Positions 52,637 through 62,268 of a DNA stretch of 64,000 nt are shown in pieces. The notes beneath the pieces are model-generated. The model saw only the letters and a list, made by a program, of their open reading frames with translations. It ran no database searches and was not told the DNA's origin. The stretch spans positions 5,672,442 to 5,736,441 of the forward strand of contig NC_069102.1 of NCBI RefSeq assembly GCF_947172395.1, in the 5' to 3' direction. Each line of letters begins with the position of its first letter. Position 1 is the stretch's first letter. The DNA is from Bicyclus anynana. Lineage: Eukaryota > Arthropoda > Insecta > Lepidoptera > Nymphalidae. The translations under genes were made by a program, and so were the position numbers.

Positions 52637-52944
52637 CGTAATCAACCCATATTCGGCTCACTGCTGAGCTCGAGTCTCCTCTCAGAATGAGAGGGGTTAG
52701 GCCAATGGTCCACCACACTGGCCCAATGCGGATTGGCAGACTTCACACACGCAGAGAATTAAGATAATTCTCTGGTATGCAGGTTTCCTCACGATGTTTT
52801 CCTTCACCGATTGAGACACGTGATATTTAATTTCTTAAAATGCACACAACTGAAAAATTGGAGGTGCATGCCCCGGACCGGATTCGAACCCACACCCTCC
52901 AGAACCGGAGGCAGAGGTCATATCCACTGGGCTATCATGGCTCT
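52637..52944 (-). mobile_element. SINE-B, full length, TSD
   Basis: TSD TACATTTGT at 52628-52636 and 52945-52953. The minus strand runs from ATCAACCCATATTCGGCTCA to the tRNA head (CACTGGGCTATCATGGCTC). Confidence 0.85.
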
Positions 52945-53280
52945 TACATTTGTACATTTGTAAAAAAAATAAATCACTAACACAATGTAAAATGTAAAAG
53001 GCTTTATTATTATTATGCCTGGGTTCCCGGTGCCCACGTTGTATTGTCCGGTGGGCATTCTCCTTTAAGACAGACCCTGGATTCGGCCTTATAATCCGCA
53101 TGTTACCGAAGTTACCGATTGTCAGAAATACAATTCAGAAAGACAATCGAGGCTAATAAAGTAACAAATAAGAACCAATAACTGGCAAACGTCTCTCGGT
53201 CTACATTACAGATAACAAGAAGTAAATTAATTTCCTTATTGGGAAGTTTGCATGAAATTACAAATTAGACATCTGAATTT
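52945..53280. other. Unassigned sequence
   Basis: No feature apart from the SINE flank. Confidence 0.3.
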
Positions 53281-53480
53281 GTAAATGTCAGAAGTTTGCC
53301 GTGCTCGCGAGTTCAGCGATCGATGGCGTAACGTGCTCGCCGAGTGGAGGGGGGTAGTGATGACGTCACGGCACCGCCGGCCGGCTAGTCATTCAGCTAT
53401 CGACGCGCGTTTAGATTGTTATCTTTATAAACCAAGTATATTATTAAACCGACCTCTATTAAAGGGTTTTTAGCTCAAAC
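53281..53480. promoter_or_regulatory. CpG-rich patch with a perfect CRE palindrome
   Basis: GC/CpG-rich sequence (GTGCTCGCGAGTTCAGCGAT, GGCACCGCCGGCCGGC) containing TGACGTCA (53361-53368), the consensus cAMP-response/ATF element, and AGATTGTTATCTTTATAAAC downstream. A 62-codon frame crosses it, but there is no splice or domain support. It could be an intronic enhancer or an alternative promoter of the gene beginning near 21.9 kb. Confidence 0.35.
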
Positions 53481-53611
53481 CGATGGTGCTATATAACGGA
53501 GAGCCAGATCTCTGTTATAGATACTTACGCCACAATTCGGATGTTGAGTTCAATACGTTGTAGAGTAGTCAAATGTAAACAAATAATTCTAATTGATTTT
53601 TATACAGTAGA

Positions 53612-53811
53612 CTTGCTGACGCCACGCGGTTTCACCCGCGTGGTTCCCGTTCCCGTAGGAATACGGGGACAATATATAACCTATAGCCTTCCTCGATAAA
53701 TGAGCTATCTAACACTGAAAGAATTTTTCAAATCGGACCAGTAGTTCCTAAGATTAGCGCGTTCAACCAAACAAACAAAGAAACTCTTCAGCATTATAAT
53801 ATTAGTATAGA
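53612..53811 (-). mobile_element. HINE family A, full length
   Basis: CTTGCTGACGCCACGCGGTT at the left (terminal CTAG mutated) to TATAATATTAGTATAGA. Confidence 0.8.
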
Positions 53812-53944
53812 TACCTAATAGATAAAAATACTACTAAATATCCACGTATTGTTTTGTTATATCTCGAAGGGATTAAGCATCATTTTCGGTGAAAACTTTC
53901 AGGTGGCTCTTTTGTTTCCGACATTTTTAGCAATTATTATTATA

Positions 53945-54126
53945 CTAGCTGACGCCGCGCGGTTTTACCCACGTTCCTCTTCCCGTAGAAATACGGGAAT
54001 AATATATAGCCTTTCTCAATAAACAGGCTATCTAACACTGAAATAAATTTTCAAATCGGACCAGTAGTTTCTGAGAATAGCACTTTCAAACAAACCAACT
54101 CTTCAGCTTTATGCTATTAGTATAGA
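53945..54126 (-). mobile_element. HINE family A with small deletions
   Basis: CTAGCTGACGCCGCGCGGTT, a shortened hairpin region (TTTTACCCACGTTCCTCTTC), then GGCTATCTAACACTGAAATA and CTATTAGTATAGA. It lies 130 bases from the previous copy in the same orientation. Confidence 0.75.
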
Positions 54127-54139
54127 TTATGTCAATCAA

Positions 54140-54213
54140 TGTCCATGCAAGAGGCCTATGTCCAGCAGTGGACGTCCACCGGCTGTTAATGACAATGATG
54201 ATGATGAAGACGA
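54140..54213 (+). mobile_element. RTE LINE 3' terminus
   Basis: GTCCATGCAAGAGGCCTATG TCCAGCAGTGGACGTCCACC matches the reverse complement of 16692-16740, followed by a degenerate (GAT)n. Only about 75 bases were inserted. Confidence 0.65.
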
Positions 54214-54257
54214 TGTCTATCAAATCACACAAAATCTTCACAAAAATTCTCTTTGAT

Positions 54258-54541
54258 GGCCTCCGTGGCGCAGTGGTATGCGCGGTGGATTTACAAGACG
54301 GAGGTCCTGAGTTCGATTCCCAGCTGGGCCGATTGAGGTTTTCTTAATTGGTCCAGGTCCAGCTGGTGGGAGGCTTCGGCCGTGGCTAGTTACCACCCTA
54401 CCGACAAAGACGTACCGCCAAGCGATTTAGAGTTCCGGTACGATGTAGTGTATAAACCGAAAGGAGTGTGGATTTTATCCTACTCCTAACAAGTTAGCCC
54501 GCTTCCATCTTAGATTGCATCATCACTTACCATCAGGTGAG
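54258..54541 (+). mobile_element. SINE-A, tail-truncated
   Basis: Clean head GGCCTCCGTGGCGCAGTGGT and B box GTTCGATTCCC, full body, ending at CATCACTTACCATCAGGTGA where RTE-derived sequence takes over at 54545; the usual GATTGTAGTCAAGGGCTAAC tail is absent. Confidence 0.85.
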
Positions 54542-54544
54542 TTA

Positions 54545-54620
54545 AAGTCGTCGCTCCACCTATTGTTGACCAACTCTGTGCTTTCCGTTGCTTGTCGCCA
54601 TTCTAGTACCTTTGAATGTT
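54545..54620 (-). mobile_element. RTE LINE fragment
   Basis: GTCGTCGCTCCACCTATTG, TTGACCAACTCTGTGCTTTC and GTCGCCATTCTAGTACCTTT match, in the same sense, 16797-16870 of the RTE copy. Confidence 0.6.
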
Positions 54621-54969
54621 TATCTATTATCTATTCTGCAAAAATCGGCTTTTAGATAATTTAATTGTCAAACAATTTAAGTCGGTTGATAAGCTCGATT
54701 ACCAAGCTATTGTTTGGAATAAAATATGCGGTTAATATCAATTAAAACAGTCGTATAATCGATATACAAAAGGCGCCTCGCTCGCAACCTTCTCTGTTGC
54801 CGGCAAAAGGGTTATAATTATAGCTCTCGTTTCAGAATATCACGCTAATGATAGCCCATTGTTTTTACATTGCTAATGAATCGGGTTCGTTGACTTAGTA
54901 TGACTCGAACAGAACCTTTGTTTCGCTTTCTTTACATTAGTAATTTACGCCTGCTTTACAGTCACTATG
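54621..54969. other. Unassigned sequence
   Basis: AT-rich with no recognised feature. Confidence 0.3.
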
Positions 54970-55328
54970 AACTAGACGACGCTCCGCGGTTTCAGCCGCG
55001 TAGTTTCCGTTTTTGTGAGAATACGGGGATATAATATAGCGTATGATACTCACAAATAACGTGACTTTCTAGTGGTAAAAGAATTTCCAAAATCGGTTTA
55101 GTAGAAATAGATATTACTCCCTACAACACCACAAAGTATAAATCATTATAATATTACGTATAAAAAAGCGAAAGGAAAGGGAATCACAAAATATCGAAAC
55201 CACACAGAGAAATGAAATTTGGTAGGGAGGTAGTTTATATTTAGTAGACGTTCGCTAAGAACGGATTTTGCGACAGGGTTGGATTAAGGAGGATTGAGCG
55301 CGGACGAAGTCGCGAGCGTCCACTAGTT
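54970..55328. mobile_element. HINE variant C (minus) followed by a HINE-B 3' end (plus)
   Basis: 54970-55160: CTAGACGACGCTCCGCGGTT, AATAACGTGACTTTCTAGTG. 55285-55328: GAGCGCGGACGAAGTCGCGA GCGTCCACTAG/T, a plus-strand hairpin end. Their terminal CTAGs face outwards. Confidence 0.55.
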
Positions 55329-55634
55329 TTAATACCTATATTGTTTAGGTGCTTAGTAACTTTGCTATTTGTCTAATGTTTTCTTTAACTATTTATAACT
55401 TGCTTGCTACACATACGTGAATACCTGGAGGAAAATAATGAATAAAACAACTATACCTCACGTTACTTGCTGATAATGTATCTTTCGAGTAAATAATCGG
55501 TTTAGAGGCGCATGTTAAGAATACCTTGAACAGCCAAGCGCACAAACGTGTCTATTCTATCGTAGCACGGAATCACGGTTTCCTCCTTATATTACCAACG
55601 TATACTGAGGTATTTCGGGCACATTATGCAGTGT
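55329..55634. other. Unassigned sequence
   Basis: No recognised feature. Confidence 0.3.
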
Positions 55635-55826
55635 GAGGCTTCGGCCGGCCTACCAGCAAAGACGTACCGCCAAACGATTTAGCATTCCGGTACGATGCCG
55701 TGTAGAATCCGAAAGGAGTGTGGATTTTCATCCTAACAAGTTAGCCCGTTTCCATCTTAGATTGCATCATCACTTACCATCAGGTGAGATTGTAGTTAAG
55801 GGCTAACTTGTAAAGAATAAAAAAAA
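55635..55826 (+). mobile_element. SINE-A, head-truncated
   Basis: Begins within the body (TGAGGCTTCGGCCGGCC), core CGGTACGATGCCGTGTAGAA, tail GGGCTAACTTGTAAAGAATA and A-run. The Pol III promoter head is lost. Confidence 0.8.
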
Positions 55827-55844
55827 GGTGTGGTAACTGCAGCT

Positions 55845-55935
55845 TAGAGAAGTTGATAGTAACAGGCATTACTGAGGGAAAAGACCAAGGGTCCTACACG
55901 ATGGGCTGACCAGCTGAAAGAAGACAAAAAGACGA
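55845..55935 (+). pseudogene. Older LINE C-terminal remnant, left part
   Basis: The frame from about 55860 reads LREKTKGPTRWADQLKEDKK, the P-x-x-RWAD-x-LKED motif of LINE C-termini. The matching continuation (MATNRSWWKT ...) appears at 58665, beyond the 2.7-kb LINE, so this older element was split by it. Confidence 0.6.
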
Positions 55936-55991
55936 ATTTTTATACGCTAAAAAAATGCCTAATTAAAGATGACTATCGCAGTAAGAAGTTA

Positions 55992-58313
55992 ATGACTGCA
56001 GTTGAATCATGTAGTTTATCTGTCCTGCCACTTACTGCTACACATTATTCTCCTAGTTGTACTCCATCTCTTCTTGACCTTATTATTGTGTCTTCTCCTG
56101 ATTTCGTCTTCAAGCATGGTCAATGTCCAGCTGAAGCATTTTCGTATCATGATTTGATTTATCTTTCCTATAAATTACGTCCTCCTAAGGCAAAATCGAG
56201 AATACTTCTGCAGCGTAACTTTGCTGGAATTGATAAAAATCGCCTTTGTGATGATGCTACGAATTTGGATTGGTCTGTTATTGCAGATGCAGATTCAGTT
56301 GATTGCAAGGTAGACTTATTTAATACCCTAATAACTCAGCTCTATGACGTGCATGCTCCGGTAAGGCCGATTAAAATGAAACACCTACCTGCTCCTTGGC
56401 TTTCTGATGATATAAAAATTTATATGAACAAAAAGAATTCTGCAAAATATAAATATAAAACAACTGACTCTGAAGCGAATCGTCTTAAATATTATAAGGC
56501 TCGGAATCGCTGTAATACATTATGTAGAGATGCACAACGACGCCACATTTTTAAATCAGTAGAAAATGGCAATTCTGCCAAAACTTGGAAATTTCTAGAA
56601 TCTCTTGGAGTTGGTAAATCTTCCCCTAATAATCCTATCAATATTGATATCGAACATCTGAATAAACATTTTGCTACTTCCGATACGATTGATAGTATTG
56701 ATAAAGAACGTACACTTAACATTCTTTCTTCTGCTTCAACTCCTAATCATTTACCCTTTTTCTTTGAGTCTTTCACTGAATGTGATGTTAAGAAGAGCAT
56801 TTTATCGATCGTCTCAAATGCTGTCGGTTCTGATGACGTGAGCCGTAATATGATCATTCCCATCATTGATATTGTTATCCCAGTTCTTACCCATATCCTA
56901 AATTATTCCATCCACTCCAGTAAATTTCCTGAGGCATGGAAGAGTGCTCAAATTATTCCATTACCTAAAAAAATTACCCCTAATTCCTTCTCAGACTTTC
57001 GACCTATTTCAATTTTGCCTTTTCTGTCAAAAATCCTTGAAAAATTGGTTTTCCGACAGTTGAGTCTTTTTCTTAGCAAGCATTCCATTCTAAGTCCCTT
57101 TCAATCCGGTTTTCGCCCTGGTCATAGTACGGTCACAGCTTTAGCAAAAGTTACTGATGATATCCGCTGGGCGATGGATAATAGACAACTCACAGTCTTA
57201 GTTCTGCTAGATTTTAGTAATGCTTTTAACACTGTTGACTATGACATTTTGTTGGGTTTATTATGCTCTCTTAACATATCTCCATCGGTGGTTGACTGGT
57301 TTCGGAGTTACCTCAATGGCCGTAAACAGCGTATTCGCGTTCACGATTCTTTCTCATCTTGGTGTGATGTTTCGGCCGGGGTACCTCAGGGTGGCGTGTT
57401 ATCTCCTTTACTCTTTTCCATATTCATTAATTCTATCACTCAATGTTTCACTTCTCTCTACCATATGTATGCAGATGATGTGCAAATATATCGCTCGTCA
57501 ACTCTTGAGAACCTTGGCTCTGCTGTGTCTGCTATTAATAAAGATCTAAATGCAATTTCAGTATGGAGCAAACAGTATGGGCTTAAGGTTAACCCTATTA
57601 AATCAAAAACAATTATTATTGGCAGTCCTAGTCTAATCTCAAGAGTTGTTTGGGGCGACGTACCACCTATTATTTACAACGGTGTCATGATACCGTATTG
57701 TGATTCGGTTAAAAACCTTGGAGTTGTTATGGACAAGGAATTATCGTGGTGCATGCATATCAAGGAGTTGAGTAGGAGGACGTTTGCGACGTTGAGTTCG
57801 TTACGACGCCTACGTTCTCTTCTTCCAATTCCTACCAAAGTTATGTTAGCAAATTCTCTCCTACTCTCTGTTCTCGATTATGCGGACGCAAGCTATCCCA
57901 GTTTGACTGAGGACTATCTTAATAAACTTGAGCGACTTCAAAATGTTGCAATTCGGTTTATATTTAGCCTTCGCAAATATGACCATATATCTGAATTTCG
58001 TCAGAAACTCAAGTGGCTTCCTATTCGCCGTCGCCGGGATCTGCATGTACTTTCTCTTCTGTACTGTGTGCTCTTTAATCCAAAATATCCTCCTTATCTT
58101 AAGGAGAAATTCACATTTCTGGGAGTGCAATCAGAGCTAAGAACATGTCGTGCTCTTACTCTGTGTATGCCTTTCCATAGGAGTAAATTTTATAAGTGTT
58201 CATTTGTTGTTCGTGCTGTTAAGCTATGGAATGCACTCCCAGTCGACATTCGGAAATCCAAATCCCTTGATATGTTTAAAAAATCCGTTAAGACATATTA
58301 TCTTAGTCACTAG
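55992..58313 (+). CDS. LINE ORF2: endonuclease C-terminus plus complete reverse transcriptase
   Basis: 773 codons with no frameshift. Residues 1-60 are the end of an AP-like endonuclease (PSCTPSLLDLIIVSSPDF; FSYHDLIYLSYKLRPPK). The RT follows: AQIIPLPKK, DFRPISILPFLSKILEKLV, QSGFRPGHSTVTAL, motif A VLLDFSNAF with catalytic Asp407, AGVPQGGVLSPLLFSIFIN, and catalytic Y-A-D-D at 493-496. The thumb and C-terminal region carry VKNLGVVMD, FHRSKFYKCSFVVRAVKLWN and ALPVDIRKSKSLDMFKKSV. All RT catalytic residues are present. The frame is open upstream to about 55860, so the ATG at 55992 is only the first methionine, not a natural start. Without the N-terminal endonuclease and ORF1 it is not autonomous, but its intact frame indicates recent insertion. 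Confidence 0.85.
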   Translation: MTAVESCSLSVLPLTATHYSPSCTPSLLDLIIVSSPDFVFKHGQCPAEAFSYHDLIYLSYKLRPPKAKSRILLQRNFAGIDKNRLCDDATNLDWSVIADADSVDCKVDLFNTLITQLYDVHAPVRPIKMKHLPAPWLSDDIKIYMNKKNSAKYKYKTTDSEANRLKYYKARNRCNTLCRDAQRRHIFKSVENGNSAKTWKFLESLGVGKSSPNNPINIDIEHLNKHFATSDTIDSIDKERTLNILSSASTPNHLPFFFESFTECDVKKSILSIVSNAVGSDDVSRNMIIPIIDIVIPVLTHILNYSIHSSKFPEAWKSAQIIPLPKKITPNSFSDFRPISILPFLSKILEKLVFRQLSLFLSKHSILSPFQSGFRPGHSTVTALAKVTDDIRWAMDNRQLTVLVLLDFSNAFNTVDYDILLGLLCSLNISPSVVDWFRSYLNGRKQRIRVHDSFSSWCDVSAGVPQGGVLSPLLFSIFINSITQCFTSLYHMYADDVQIYRSSTLENLGSAVSAINKDLNAISVWSKQYGLKVNPIKSKTIIIGSPSLISRVVWGDVPPIIYNGVMIPYCDSVKNLGVVMDKELSWCMHIKELSRRTFATLSSLRRLRSLLPIPTKVMLANSLLLSVLDYADASYPSLTEDYLNKLERLQNVAIRFIFSLRKYDHISEFRQKLKWLPIRRRRDLHVLSLLYCVLFNPKYPPYLKEKFTFLGVQSELRTCRALTLCMPFHRSKFYKCSFVVRAVKLWNALPVDIRKSKSLDMFKKSVKTYYLSH

Positions 58314-58532
58314 TTACATATTTTATTTTATTAGAATATTTATCATACGACATAATGATATATTTATATATTAGTTTATTTTATGATATTTATAATTATT
58401 ATATAATTTGTGTATTATGGTTTATGTATTAGTGTGTAGTTATTTGTATGTATGTATATGTACAATATTATTACGTACACACCACCTACAGTTGTCCTAA
58501 TAAGTTCCTAAGCCTAAGGTTGCCTGGAAGAG

Positions 58533-58548
58533 ATCGCTACTAAGCGAT
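58533..58548 (+). other. Conserved stem-loop in LINE 3' UTR
   Basis: ATCGCT-ACTA-AGCGAT. The second copy of this LINE at 59.4-59.8 kb keeps the same stem with a different loop (ATCGCT-ACTT-AGCGAT read on its own strand), suggesting the structure is what is conserved. Such 3' stem-loops can be the template-recognition site of a LINE reverse transcriptase. Confidence 0.65.
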
Positions 58549-58662
58549 AAGGCCGCCTTTTGTATTCTACTTTTTCTTGTGTTTCTGTTTTGCTTGTTTT
58601 CTTTTATTCTTGTGGTGTACAAATAAAGTGTATTAAATAAAAATAAAAATAAATAAAAAAAA

Positions 58663-58790
58663 ATGGCCACCAACAGAAGCTGGTGGAAAACGTAGACCCG
58701 CAAGACCTTCAGAAATGAAAGAACGACCGCAGTGAGAGAGAGGTACTTACAGGCGTGAAAGCGCAACAAACAAACTTAGATAAATTAGGA
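58663..58790 (+). pseudogene. Older LINE C-terminal remnant, right part
   Basis: ATGGCCACCAACAGAAGCTG reads M-A-T-N-R-S-W-W-K-T then a stop, the usual [AV]x[ND]R..W LINE tail that should follow RWADQLKED at 55905. It continues to GGCGTGAAAGCGCAACAAAC. Confidence 0.55.
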
Positions 58791-59400
58791 TTTAAAAAAC
58801 CAATAGGTGTTACCTGTGGTTGCAATCCTATCACTGTTATCCCTTATCTGCTCCTTTATGTTTATGTTTATGCTCCGATACACTAAATTTTGAATAGAAA
58901 TGGAATCACATAGAGAATTTGAACTACATCCGAATCCCCCGTATACCCTGATACATAAAGTTAACTTAAATTGGACTCAAATAGTGCTTAGGGCCCTTTA
59001 TCGATATTCCCTCCGTGAGAGCTTTTACAAATTCTTAGAAAGGTAGGGCAAGCTTTATATACTTCATTGCCGTGCCTTTCCGAATTTGCCCAATTGTATG
59101 GACTTATGAACTGATATTTGATTGGATATATCGAACCTGGATATAACTGAACTGGGTCCTAACTGAAAATCAGTGCTGTATACTTTTTTTTTGGATAGGA
59201 AGTATGTAGCAAAATGCTGAGTTAGGGCCTTTTTCTAGGTTATGCCACATATTGCAGGGCGTTCTTCTTTTTTTGCTCTGGCTATAAGCTATATATATAA
59301 AATTTATTTTTGTAATGTGTGGCACTGCCTAAAAATAAAGATATTTTTTTCTTTTTTCTATCTTTCTTTCGAATTTACCTTATAGATAGATAGATAGATA
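58791..59400. other. Unassigned; (GATA)n at 59382
   Basis: No gene. A (GATA)n microsatellite at 59382-59400 abuts the 3' end of the next LINE fragment and may derive from its tail. Confidence 0.35.
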
Positions 59401-59830
59401 TTCTTTATTTGCACACCACAACGACTAATACAAGTGAAATAAAAACATATTAAGAAGAGATCAGCATACAAAAGGCGGCCTTATCGCTAAGTAGCGATTT
59501 CTTCCAGAACAAAAATAAGCATAGTATTGGTAATAAACATACATAAAAATAATTTACATCCTAATACATAAACAATATTACACAAATACCTACAATAATG
59601 AATAAAATACATATCAAAATATACTAATAAATACATTATAAAGTCATATTGAAGAGAAATAATAGATATAAATCGTCCTTACTGTACCAGATAGTCAGTC
59701 TTTACAGCATTTTTAAAAATGTCCAGTGACTTTATATGAGGTTGTTGTGAAAATATAATAAGTGGAATCGAAACGCGTCTGCGTGTCAGCCAAATTCGTG
59801 AGGACAGATTATACTCACTCGTAGATAATG
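59401..59830 (-). mobile_element. Second copy of the 56-kb LINE family, 3' end only
   Basis: Minus strand: the TTATTTGCACACCACAA end, AAAAGGCGGCCTTATCGCTA stem-loop region, and upstream a frame ending SLDIFKNAVKTDYLVQ-stop that aligns with KSLDMFKKSVKTYYLSH of the 56-kb copy. 5'-truncated near 59830. Confidence 0.75.
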
Positions 59831-60330
59831 ATGCGCGAAGATTTGGTACGATTTATTATTTCTCGTTTTAATTACAGATTTTACAGAATTATTATCGATG
59901 TTTTGAAATAGCTCAACACTTTTTCACAAAATTTATATCACTTTATGACATCATAGATAAGCCAATTTATATCACTTTATGACATAATTTTATAAATAAA
60001 ATACTCATCACGTTTACTGTATCGAATAAGTTAAAAGTAATAACTTCGCGAATAATGTCAAGAAAATAAGCCAATAAAGTTTTATAGCTGCTTCAATACT
60101 AACGCGTTATTATTCAAGTGAGCCCCGGAATTCAGAAAGAAGTCGCATTCCGTGTACGTACTCGCACGGGTACATCGAAGTGTATAGAATATCGATAACG
60201 ATGTCACGTTCCACCCATCCCTAATATAAAGTTTTCATGAACATTATACATGTATATTATAAGCACTTCCGCTGAATGTCATATGCTTCCGTTATTTGAG
60301 AGTTAGGGCCGGCATACATAGCTAGGTACA
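59831..60330. other. Unassigned; short tandem repeat
   Basis: TTTATATCACTTTATGACAT occurs twice, at 59931 and 59967, about 36 bases apart. No gene. Confidence 0.4.
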
Positions 60331-60606
60331 TCATTATCACCATTATCAACCCACATTCGGCTCACTGCTCGAGTCTCCTCTCAGAATGAGAGGGGTTAGG
60401 CCAATAGTCCACCACGCTGGCCCAATGTGGCAGATTTCACACACACAGAGAATTAAGAAAATTCTCTGGTTTCCTCACGATGATTTTCCTTCACCGTGAT
60501 ATTTAATTTCTTTAAATGCACGTAATTGAGAAGTTGAACCGGATTTGAACCCACACTCTCCGGAATTGGAGGCAAAGGTCATATCCACTGGGCTAACACA
60601 TCTGCC
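60331..60606 (-). mobile_element. SINE-B, minus orientation, several small deletions
   Basis: ATTATCAACCCACATTCGGC, CTCACTGCTCGAGTCTCCTC, GGCCAATAGTCCACCACGCT, a decayed B box (GGATTTGAACCC) and the head CCACTGGGCTAACACAT. Confidence 0.8.
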
Positions 60607-60807
60607 AATGTAGAACTGAAACTGTTAAACCTTAAACCTCTATTAAAACCTTTGATGATCAGTGATATTGTGTGTATTGTCCAACTATATTGTAATAAAA
60701 TAGAGGAAAGATTTTTGTGATATACCTACTAGTCCCTTCGTCAAAAGTTTAAAGAAATAGGCATTTTAACAGTAGCCTGTCAGTATATATATAACAGTAT
60801 AGTTTAT

Positions 60808-61110
60808 GTGAGACAAAATATTAATTTGTACAAACGAAAAGGAGATCTAAACCCACGTCCTACTAGACACGGGCATAAGTTAGTTATTTCTGCATATCGT
60901 CTCCAAAGAGTTAAAAAATCTTTTGTGGGTTTGGGTGTACTCTTCTATAACAAGATCCCCAAGACTGTGATGGACTTGCCAATGCACAACTTTAAGCAAT
61001 GTGTTAAAAAACATTTACTTAGTCGAGGTTACTACACTATTGATGAGTTCCTTAACGACAAAGGTGCTTGGAGGCCATTGGATCAGCTTCCACCTTCACA
61101 CAGGAAATAA
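60808..61110 (+). pseudogene. LINE ORF2 C-terminal end
   Basis: One hundred open codons: NPRPTRHGHKLVISAYRLQR, VKKSFVGLGVLFYNKIPKTV, NFKQCVKKHLLSRGYYTIDE and FLNDKGAW. The pattern KKSF-G...FYNKIP....LP...FK..VK..L...-YY---FLND is the end of a common lepidopteran non-LTR retrotransposon ORF. Upstream RT is missing. The methionine at 60808 is incidental. Confidence 0.7.
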
Positions 61111-61335
61111 AACTATAAGAAATTGTAATTTAATTGTTATCAAATGTAAATTGTAATACTGTATGACTTTTTCAAAAGAGCAACTGTTGAGTTTCTTGCC
61201 GGTATCTTCTCAGCAGAACCTGCCTTCCAAACCGGTGGTAGAATCTTTACAAATAGTCAATTGACGTGTCAAAAGTGCTTGTAAACTGAGCCTACTTGAA
61301 ATAAATGAATTTTGAATTTTGAATTTTGAATTTTA
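61111..61335 (+). mobile_element. 3' UTR of the same LINE with (GAATTTT)n end
   Basis: Contains ACTTTTTCAAAAGAGCAACT, TTGCCGGTATCTTCTCAGCA, AATAAATGAA and ends in three GAATTTT units. The same tail is found inverted at 49660-49858, 31715 and 18068. Confidence 0.7.
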
Positions 61336-61450
61336 TATTAATTAATGTTACATTATCAGGAAGTCACATTAAACTTCGTTCTTATCTTCTCCAACTAGTA
61401 ATACGAGCTAATGCTAGGAGTGGGTTCGAAACACAGGAAAATATATTCAT

Positions 61451-61860
61451 CAGAACGGCTATTCTCTAACAATGTTTTGTATAACTCGCAAGTGCGAATT
61501 TCGAATTCACCGCTATCGTTCTCATTCTATAGTATCGTGTTAAACAGAGAGAAATAGAGGTGAATTCGAATCTCGTACTTGCGAGTTATAAAAATATCGT
61601 TGCAGTCTAGCGTAGCTGAGTCGGGTTTCTTAACTATTGGAGCTTCAATTTGAATTTGTTAAATTGATTAAGTGAATTATTGTTTTTTTTACGCTAAATG
61701 ATAACATAGACTATAGAATCACCACGATTTCCTCTTATTGTTTCTGTACACGCTATGCTAATATATCTATTTTATGCTCCAGGGAAATCGGTACAGCTGT
61801 TTCAAAGTTCAACCAAGCCAAAACAAACGGACGTAAAGAGTTTACAAATAGATTTCGGAT
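61451..61860. repeat. 410-bp tandem duplication, copy 1 (contains MITE)
   Basis: From CAGAACGGCTATTCTCTAAC to GAGTTTACAAATAGATTTCG. It includes a TIR MITE of the 23389 family at about 61468-61602 (core 61481-61589), then GTCTAGCGTAGCTGAGTCGG and CTATGCTAATATATCTATTT. Confidence 0.85.
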
Positions 61861-62268
61861 CAGCATGGCTATTCTCTAACGATGTTTTGTACAACTCGCA
61901 AGTGCGAGTTACGAATTCTCCGCTATCTTTCTCAGTCTAAAGTATCGTGTTAAACAGAGAGAGATAGAGATGAATTCGAAACTCGTATTTGCGAGTTATA
62001 AAAATATTCGTACAGTCTAGCGTAGCTGAGTCGGGTTTCTTAACTATTGGAGCTTTAACTTGAATTTGTTAAATTGATTAAGTGAATTATTATTTTTTTG
62101 CGCTAAACAAAGGCACAGGCTATAGAATCACCACGATTTTCTCTGATTTTTTCTATACACGCTATGCTAATATATCTATTTTATGCTCCAGGGAACTCGG
62201 TACAGCTGTTTCAAAGTTTCACCAAGCCAAAACAAATATAAAGTGTTTACAAATAGATTTTGTAGTCC
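61861..62268. repeat. 410-bp tandem duplication, copy 2 (contains MITE)
   Basis: Begins CAGCATGGCTATTCTCTAAC; MITE core at 61891-61999; ends GTGTTTACAAATAGATTTTG. A number of substitutions and small indels separate it from copy 1, so the duplication is not recent. The MITE was in the unit before duplication. Confidence 0.85.

Larger units (their letters stand above)
55936..58662 (+). mobile_element. Jockey/CR1-type LINE, 5'-truncated, otherwise intact
   Basis: Non-LTR retrotransposon. Its 5' break lies inside the endonuclease domain, just before CLIKDDYRSKKLMTAVESC (in other LINEs this stretch follows the G-D-F-N motif). It contains the whole reverse transcriptase and C-terminal region, a 350-base 3' UTR with a conserved stem-loop at 58533-58548, and an A/T-rich tail (TAAATAAAAATAAAAATAAA). 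It lies inside an older LINE remnant. Confidence 0.85.
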
